From the NCBI GenBank assembly GCA_030490835.1, contig CM059973.1:56734008-56798007 (forward strand): DNA of 64,000 bases. The letters run 5' to 3'. Origin of the DNA: Annona cherimola (lineage: Eukaryota; Streptophyta; Magnoliopsida; Magnoliales; Annonaceae). The position numbers and the translations under genes are program-made. The notes below the pieces were generated by a model that saw only the letters and a program-made list of their open reading frames with translations, was not told the DNA's origin and did not search any database. Below are positions 58,139 to 64,000 of this stretch, in pieces. Each line of letters begins with the position of its first letter. Position 1 is the stretch's first letter.

Positions 58139-59769
58139 TCATACATTGTTTCTTTCGAATTGGTTTAGCTCTTCTTGCATTGCAATAATCCAATGTTCAT
58201 CATTGAGAGCTTGTTCAATGGTATTTGGTTCAATTTTAGATACAAAGGCATATTGACCATAAACGTTTTGTTTTGATCTTCTAGTTTTCACTCCTTCATA
58301 TATATTTCCAATAACTTGTTCAATTGGATGGGCATTTTTGAACTTCAAATCAGTTGGGGGTTTGTAAGAATCATTACCTTCACTTACCTCTTCCTCCACG
58401 AGATTTTCTGGCTTGAGCTCGAGTTCCTTTGATTGTTCTTTGCCTTTTGTTTCATCTGCATCACTCAGTTCATCCTCCTTTCTCGGAGTTTGGTTAATTT
58501 CATCAAATACAACATGTATGGATTCTTCTACAACTTGGCTTCGTTTATTGAAAACTCTATATGCTCTGCTATTTGATGAATAACCAAGGAATATAGCCTC
58601 GTCGCTTTTAGCATCTAACTTTCCCAAGTTAGTTTTTCCATTGTTCAAAACATAACATGTACATCCAAAAGCATGAAAATAAGAAATATTTGGTTTCCTT
58701 CCTTTCCATAGTTCATATGGGGTCTTTTTCAAGATTGCTCGAATGGTAACACGGTTCAATACATGACAAGCTGTACTTACAGCTTCACCCTAAAATTTCT
58801 TGGATAGATTGCTCTCATTTAGCATAGTTCTAGCCATCTCTTGTATAGTTCTGTTTTTCCTTTCTACTACTCCATTTTGTTGTGGAGTTCTTAGTGCAGA
58901 AAATGTGTGGTGAATTCCCTTTTTATTGCAAAAATTCCATGAATCGTTTGTTTTCGAATTCGCCACCATGATCGCTTCTTATGGTCACAATAGTACTTTA
59001 TTTTTCATTTTGCACCAAATTTACAAAAGTTGCAAACATAGAGAAGGCTTCATCTTTACTAGCTAAGAGAATTATCCATGTGAATCTTGAAAAATCATCA
59101 ACTATGACAAATACATATTTCTTTCCACCAATGTTTAGAATGTCGGATGGCCCGTATAGATCCATATGTAGCAATTCAAGTGGCTTAGTGGTGGAAATTT
59201 CCTTTTTGGTAGAGAAAGGCATCTTGGGTTGTTTTGATAATTGACATGCCTTGCAAATCTTGTCTTTGTCATATTTCAATCTTGGTAATCCTTCTACCAA
59301 ACTCTTTTTCCATAGGATTTTTATGTTTCCCATGTTTATATGTCCAAGCCTTTTATGCCAAACCCATGGATCATTATCAATGGCCATTAGACATTGACCA
59401 TTCAATTCATCAAGTGAAACCAAATATACATTTCCATGTCTTTTACCACTAAACATGATATGCTCTCCATCAAATACATTACATATAGATGATTCAAACA
59501 CAACTTTGTATCCTTTATCACATAATTGGCTAATGCTCATTAAATTGTGTTTGAGTCCTTCAACAAACAAAACATCTTCCATGCATGCATTTGAAATACT
59601 ATGTATATTTCCTTTACCTTTTAATTTTACCTTTTTCATTATTGCCAAAGGCAACCATTCCATCATTACAAGGCTTAAGTTTGTGAAACAAACTTCTTTC
59701 ACCGGTCATATGCCTTGAGCAACCGCTATCCATAAACCATTCATTGTTTGCCTTTGCCTTAAGACATGT
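56705..59769 (-). pseudogene. pol: pol of element D: five lesions in protease and integrase
   Basis: The protease has the intact DSG motif (WFMDSGCSRHMTGE near 59733). Then an extra A in an A run (59619-59622) shifts the frame. Integrase follows with WHKRLGHIN, CKACQLSKQ, HMDLYGPSD and YVFVIVDDFSRFTW. A TAA replaces Gln (58998-59000), an extra T shifts the frame at 58930-58934, a TAG replaces Trp at 58790-58792, the C-terminal block FHAFGCTCYV is open (58139-58759), and a TGA replaces Trp at 58139-58141. RT and RNase H are open beyond. Protease and integrase cannot be made as functional proteins unless unusual recoding occurs. Confidence 0.9.
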
Positions 59770-59806
59770 CTGAAAAATAAGCAAATAAATCTTATCTTCT
59801 TGGTAC
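59770..59806 (-). other. gag-pol junction of element D (37 nt, intron-like)
   Basis: In element direction it begins GTACCAAGAAGATAAG, containing the gag stop TAA, and ends in the U-rich acceptor-like TTATTTTTCAG. Leaving out these 37 nt would make the gag frame continue into the protease frame, because pol lies in +1 relative to gag. Confidence 0.65.
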
Positions 59807-61594
59807 CCATTTTATGGGTCCATTTGGGTTAGTAATATAGATCAATCTTTGTTGTTCTAACTTTGAAAGCCCAAATCTTGTGTTTCTTGGAACCCAAACT
59901 AATTTTGCACCATGGTCATATAATTTCTTAAAATTACATTTGTAAGTTTTGTGACCCATTTTATTGCAGAAATTACAAGCCATAGGTAATCTTGGAGTAG
60001 GCCTCCAAGTATGCAATGGTTCCATTATTGGTCTTCTAGTCCACTTAAAATTTTTCTTTTGTGGCTTGTATATAGATGCATTTTTAGTTTGATGTTTCTC
60101 AAATATTTGTACATTTGATTTGCTACTTTCTCCTTGCTCAAATGTATGATACCCAAGACCTCTTTTATGTGTTTGGGAGGTCATATTCAAAAACATTTTG
60201 ACGCTTTCTCCTGGATTAGAGAACTTAGCTAATGATTCATTTAATGATTTGTTCTCCTTTTTTAGCAGATCATTTTCATCTTTCAATTTGTCTAATCTTT
60301 CTGCAAGTTTACCATTTACTATTATTGTTGCATCACATTGTCTTTTCTTAATTGTAAACTTGCTTCCTAATTTCTTTATTTCTTCATATAGTGAATCATA
60401 TGCAGTTTGTAGCTCATCTAATTCAGTACATTTGAGGCATTCTTGAAAGGAAGAAAAACTTGATTTAGAATGGGAGAGTTTGGAACTTACCTCTTCATCG
60501 CTTGTGCATTTTGTTGAGGTAATTCGTTCTTCTAGTTCGATTTGTGCCATGCAGCAAATTCTTGCACATTCTTCCGCCTCGTTTTCGTCGGTTGAGGAAT
60601 TACTCGTTGTAGATTCCTCATCGTTTACATACATGCCTCTACCTTTGTACTTTTGGAATCTTTTGTTGTTCCTTCTATCCTTTCTTTGTTCGTTTGCCTT
60701 GCTTTCTTCGGGAGTTGGACATTGAGCTTGCATATGTCCCGAACCGCCGCATCGGTAGCATTTGGTTGGTTCTTTATTCTTCTCTTTGGGAGTTCTTTCC
60801 TTGAAGCTTCTGAAATTTTTCCCTTTCCTCACAAATTTTCTGAAGCGTTTTGTGAGAAGGGAAATCTCGTCGTCGTTTTGAGAAGAGGAGGTATCGTCAG
60901 TGTCTTGTGCGGCTTTCAAGGCGATTGCTCTTTTGCCCCTATGTTGATCTTCATTTCTTCTCTTAATTAGCTCATGTGACATGAGTGAGCTAATTAAGTC
61001 TTCAAGCTTTAAAGTGTTTAGGTCTTTGGCTTCTTCTATTGCAGTGATCTTTGGAGTCCATGATTCCGGTAGAGCTCTTAAGATCTTCATAACCTGCTCA
61101 GATTCAGAAATAGCCTTTCCAAGACCTTTTAAAGCATTAGTGATTTTTGAGAATCTAGCGAACATTTCAGAAATATTTTCTGTTTCTAGCATTCTAAAAT
61201 TCTCTAGTTCTCCAATCAAAATATTTCTTCTCGTCCCTTGGACTTGAGAAGTTCCTTCATAGATAGAGGTTAGCGTATCCCATATTTCTTTGGCGGTCAA
61301 GCAAGAGGATACTCTATCATATTCAGAAGCAGTAAGAGCACAAAATAAAGAGTTCATAGCTTTGGCGTTGCTCTTAACAATTCTTACTTCCTCATCGGTC
61401 CATTTGGAAGCTCTTTCATCGGTAGGCAAGGTTACTCCATCTTGGATAGCAATCCAAGAGTCCATGTCGGTAGCCATGATGAGTTGCTTCATACGAAGCT
61501 TCCAATATCCAAAATTGTTCCCGTCAAACAACGGTGGCCTTGTAAAGGATTGGCCTTCAGCAAAAGCGGGAACGGAAGTAGATTGGGATGCCAT
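59792..61594 (-). CDS. gag: gag of element D, 600 residues, two CCHC knuckles
   Basis: Nucleocapsid/capsid protein that packages the RNA into cytoplasmic virus-like particles. It starts MASQSTSVPAF, 34 bases inside the PBS. The copia gag domain (FGYWKLRMKQL, EYDRVSSC, EIWDTLTSIYEGTSQVQGTR in pieces, MKILRALPESW) spans about 20-230. A basic Lys/Arg stretch leads to knuckle 1 at 279-292 (CYRCGGSGHMQAQC). An acidic Ser-rich region, a coiled coil near 430-490 (LKDENDLLKKENKSLNESL) and knuckle 2 at 540-553 (CNFCNKMGHKTYKC) follow. It is complete and uninterrupted. A long gag with a C-terminal extension fits Sireviruses. Confidence 0.95.
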   Translation of the reverse strand: MASQSTSVPAFAEGQSFTRPPLFDGNNFGYWKLRMKQLIMATDMDSWIAIQDGVTLPTDERASKWTDEEVRIVKSNAKAMNSLFCALTASEYDRVSSCLTAKEIWDTLTSIYEGTSQVQGTRRNILIGELENFRMLETENISEMFARFSKITNALKGLGKAISESEQVMKILRALPESWTPKITAIEEAKDLNTLKLEDLISSLMSHELIKRRNEDQHRGKRAIALKAAQDTDDTSSSQNDDEISLLTKRFRKFVRKGKNFRSFKERTPKEKNKEPTKCYRCGGSGHMQAQCPTPEESKANEQRKDRRNNKRFQKYKGRGMYVNDEESTTSNSSTDENEAEECARICCMAQIELEERITSTKCTSDEEVSSKLSHSKSSFSSFQECLKCTELDELQTAYDSLYEEIKKLGSKFTIKKRQCDATIIVNGKLAERLDKLKDENDLLKKENKSLNESLAKFSNPGESVKMFLNMTSQTHKRGLGYHTFEQGESSKSNVQIFEKHQTKNASIYKPQKKNFKWTRRPIMEPLHTWRPTPRLPMACNFCNKMGHKTYKCNFKKLYDHGAKLVWVPRNTRFGLSKLEQQRLIYITNPNGPIKWVPRR

Positions 61595-61628
61595 TTTGAT
61601 AAGATCTCTTTGGTAAACTCAAAGACCT

Positions 61629-61640
61629 GCTCTGATACCA
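61629..61640 (-). other. Primer-binding site of element D
   Basis: The minus strand reads TGGTATCAGAGC exactly, the classical initiator-Met tRNA site of plant copia elements, two bases inside the LTR. Confidence 0.95.
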
Positions 61641-61642
61641 CT

Positions 61643-63323
61643 TGTTGGTCCCGAGTTAGTGGCAAAACCCAAGAGGGGAGGGGTGAATTGGGTTCTTTAA
61701 AAAATCTTTGGTAAATAAAGACTTAACCCTTTGAGTAATTAATCCCCTTTTGAAAAGAGCTAGAGAGCAATAAAGATAAAGCAGTAAAAAGAGATATAAC
61801 ACAAGATTTATAGTGGTTCGGGCAAACCTTCCCTACTCCACTCTTCCAAGCTCACACTCTGTTGTGACTTGGGTTCCACTATGTATTCCACGAATACACT
61901 TAGAGTCACCGCTCTCTTCTAGATTCCAGCTCTAGGAGGCATATACAACTAGAGCCACTTGCTCTCTTCTAGATTCTAGCTCTAGGGGGCATAAACAACT
62001 CACATGCAAAAGTAGGTGATGAGTCTCACTCCAATCACACCCTACTTTGCATATACTTGATCTTAGCTACCCAAGCTAAATCAAGATTTATACAACAAGA
62101 CAATGAAATAAATGAAACTACACTTTACAGATTTGTGTAGGCAGATTTAGCTCGAGGAAGAAGTTGTAGAAGCAGCTTTGGATGAATATTGTTGAAGGCG
62201 CTAGCAACTTGAAGCTTTCTTCTTCCTTAGAATTTATACGGACCACTCAACAATGGAGAAAAGCAAATAGGAAACCTTTCTTGCACTTCTTTTCTCTCTT
62301 TGAACTTTAACGTAGTGTCTTGTGTTCTCTTGTTGTGTTTTCACGTTCATTTGAGGGTCCTTTTATAGAGGGAAGAAAATATGAACGTTGTGGAGGTGGT
62401 TGGTGCACAATAAATGAACTCCAACGTTCGAAAATTTGACCGTTATACCCAAGTCGAAGGTGGAGTCGACTTGGGATGCGACTTGGCTACCCAAGTCGCA
62501 TCTGGAGTCGACTTCGTCTGCGACTCCAGTTCTTCGGATTCCCAAGTCTTAGGCTTGGTCGACTTGACTTCAGACTTCGACCCAAGTCGATCCTGAAGTC
62601 GACTTGGCCTGCGACTTGGCTCGGGTTTTGCTGAACCTGCTTTGATCTTCAAGTTGTGTTCTTCTATCTTGGATTGGCTTGATTCTTACTTAGATGATTC
62701 ATGCATATTTGACTTATGTAGTCTTGATAGACATTGTTTGAATCATTCTTGTATCTTTGTCTTTGAGCTTGATAGACTTGATTTGATGTAGAACATGTTT
62801 CTTGACTTTGAATTTGACTCATTTGTTTTTCATCTTGATTCCTTGGACTTGAGTGATAAATCCTCTTGAATATCTTGAAAACTGCATCTTTGAAATTTGA
62901 ACTTCTCAAGTCGTGGATGGAGTCGACCTGGCCTGCGACTTCACCCAAGTCGCATCTGGAGTCGACTTCGTTTGCGACTTCGTTATGTTCGTTTCCACTT
63001 TTCAACTCTGGATACTCCAAGTCGATGCTGGAGTCGACTTCGTCTGCGACTTGACTTCCCAAGTCGTAAGTGGAGTCGACTTGACCTGCGACTTCACCTG
63101 TTGCCTTTTGGGATTCATTCTCAAGTCGATATTTGAGTCGAATTTGGGATCGACTTCACCCAAGTCGAAGTCCAAGTCGACTTGGAGATCGACTTGACCT
63201 CTTTGCTTTCCTTAAACATTTAGCAAACATATTAGTACCTTTTATATACTCAAAATTAGTTCTTGTTAATCATCAAAACTCAAGATTTGGTCAATTTTAT
63301 TGTTTTAAACATTGTTTCCAACA
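61643..63323 (-). repeat. 5' LTR of element D
   Basis: Identical in length to the 3' LTR, with the 50-bp duplication at 61898-61997. The one substitution found (63142) changes a GTCGAC to GTCGAA, so this copy has nine full palindromes. This LTR should drive the genomic transcript towards lower coordinates. Confidence 0.95.
62358..62368 (-). promoter_or_regulatory. TATA box of the D 5' LTR
   Basis: CTATAAAAGGA on the minus strand. Transcription is expected to start some 30 bp further left. Confidence 0.65.
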
Positions 63324-63328
63324 GAATT

Positions 63329-64000
63329 CACGTGCATAAAAAGGTTGGAGGTGAAGATGGTTCTATTTGTGGTTGGAAGAAGGCATTCGCGGGGGTTTCA
63401 AAAGTCTGGAATGATGCTCCGTAGGGTGGGAAGTACATTATATTATCAGAGGATGAGGATGTAATATGGAAATTGAAAGCAGCTATGAAGGAGCAGACTA
63501 TAGATGCTTGGACGAAGGAATAACTACGTAAAGCATAATATCTGTGAGAGGTAAGAAAGATGACATACTGGAGGTGATTAAGAATAGTAGTTTTCAAGGG
63601 TAGAAAAACAGAAGAGATGAAAAGGCAAGGGAAAGTATTCTTGATTTGACCTATGAAAAGAGTGGTCTCAAAAAGGGGAAAGAGGTTGTAGAGGAAGTTT
63701 CAAAAAATTAAAGGTAGCGAAGGGGCTTCATCTAAGCCACACGAAGAAGGACCGAAAACATCTAAAATGGTATTTTCCAAGGTTCTACAGCAGGTCATCT
63801 GAGGGTTATTCCCATGCCTTGAATATGCACATGCTGGCATAGCTAGTATTTAATTCTATTGCAGATAACATCAAAATGTGTTCATAAATATTGAGACAAG
63901 CCACAATCCCTATGGAGAGAAAAAAGGAAAAATGAAGAGATGGATTTTTGTTGGAGCTGAATCATGTGATGGATTGTGGATTTCATAGTGTCTAGTCATC
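63329..64000. other. Flank right of element D, unidentified
   Basis: Continues 52580 if D and one GAATT are removed. It has short open stretches (for example a plus-strand frame with SICGWKKAFAG near 63360-63400 and EDEDVIWKLKAAMKEQ near 63440-63495) interrupted by stops. The composition is more gene-like than the LTRs, but I recognise no family. Confidence 0.35.

Larger units (their letters stand above)
52586..63323 (-). mobile_element. Copia element D (Sirevirus-like), young but defective in pol
   Basis: LTRs of exactly 1681 bp each (52586-54266, 61643-63323) differ at one position that I found (54085 C versus 63142 A). The target duplication GAATT is perfect (52581-52585, 63324-63328). 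Total length is 10,738 bp. gag and ORF3 are open; pol has two frameshifts and three stops but an open RT/RNase H segment. It is the best reference for the family in this window. Confidence 0.95.

Noticed and set aside
60198..61714. Plus-strand frames opposite the D gag (and similar frames at 35466-36599, 26814-27044)
   Set aside because: They are antisense shadows of gag, and related copies show no independent conservation.

Overview
The window looks like repeat-rich nuclear DNA of a flowering plant. It is AT-rich, and essentially all recognisable coding sequence belongs to retrotransposons. I found no ordinary host gene, no tRNA or rRNA gene and no prokaryotic feature. Five copies (A, B, C, D, F) of one Ty1/copia family dominate, with one related solo LTR (E). 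They share LTRs of about 1.5-1.75 kb (TGTTGG...CCAACA), a primer-binding site like the initiator-Met type (TGGTATCAGAGC), a gag with CCHC knuckles, a copia-order pol (protease, integrase, RT, RNase H) and, in four copies, a third ORF after pol. Long gag, extra ORF, repeated polypurine tract and palindromic LTR promoters point to a Sirevirus-like lineage.

Layout. 1-1450: end of a Ty3-like LTR (I). 1451-19993: a Ty3/gypsy-like, apparently non-coding element (G, minus) with a foldback MITE (1579-1958), copia element F (4361-16204, minus, itself split by a 3.4 kb solo LTR, H) and a 1.6 kb solo LTR (J, 17530-19129). 20580-22430: an LTR-like promoter sequence whose downstream half recurs inverted at 50590-51400. 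22825-50508: copia element A (plus, target duplication CACAT). Its gag is split by a small TIR element, M. M in turn carries element B (24679-39532, TSD TGGGA) and solo LTR E (39615-41371, TSD AAGTT). B holds the truncated, inverted element C. 52586-63323: the youngest copy, D (minus, TSD GAATT). 63329-64000: unidentified flank.

D is the reference copy. In element order it has a 5' LTR with TATA box, PBS, a 600-codon open gag, a short gag-pol junction, a broken pol with an open RT/RNase H part, a GTCGAC array and CT-rich leader, an open ORF3, two identical polypurine tracts and a 3' LTR. Its two 1681-bp LTRs differ at one position that I could find, yet pol has five lesions. D therefore probably moved with proteins supplied by another copy.

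The most interesting signals are these. (1) A conserved 37-40 nt gag-pol junction (GTAC...TTTTTCAG) contains the gag stop; omitting it would put pol in phase with gag in B, C and D. (2) ORF3 has a dense palindrome array and a leader resembling a plant 5' UTR directly upstream, suggesting its own transcript. (3) Palindromic GTCGAC modules crowd upstream of the LTR TATA box. Analogous repeated motifs lie upstream of TATA boxes in two unrelated LTR-like sequences in the window. All boundaries were read by eye; no database search was possible.
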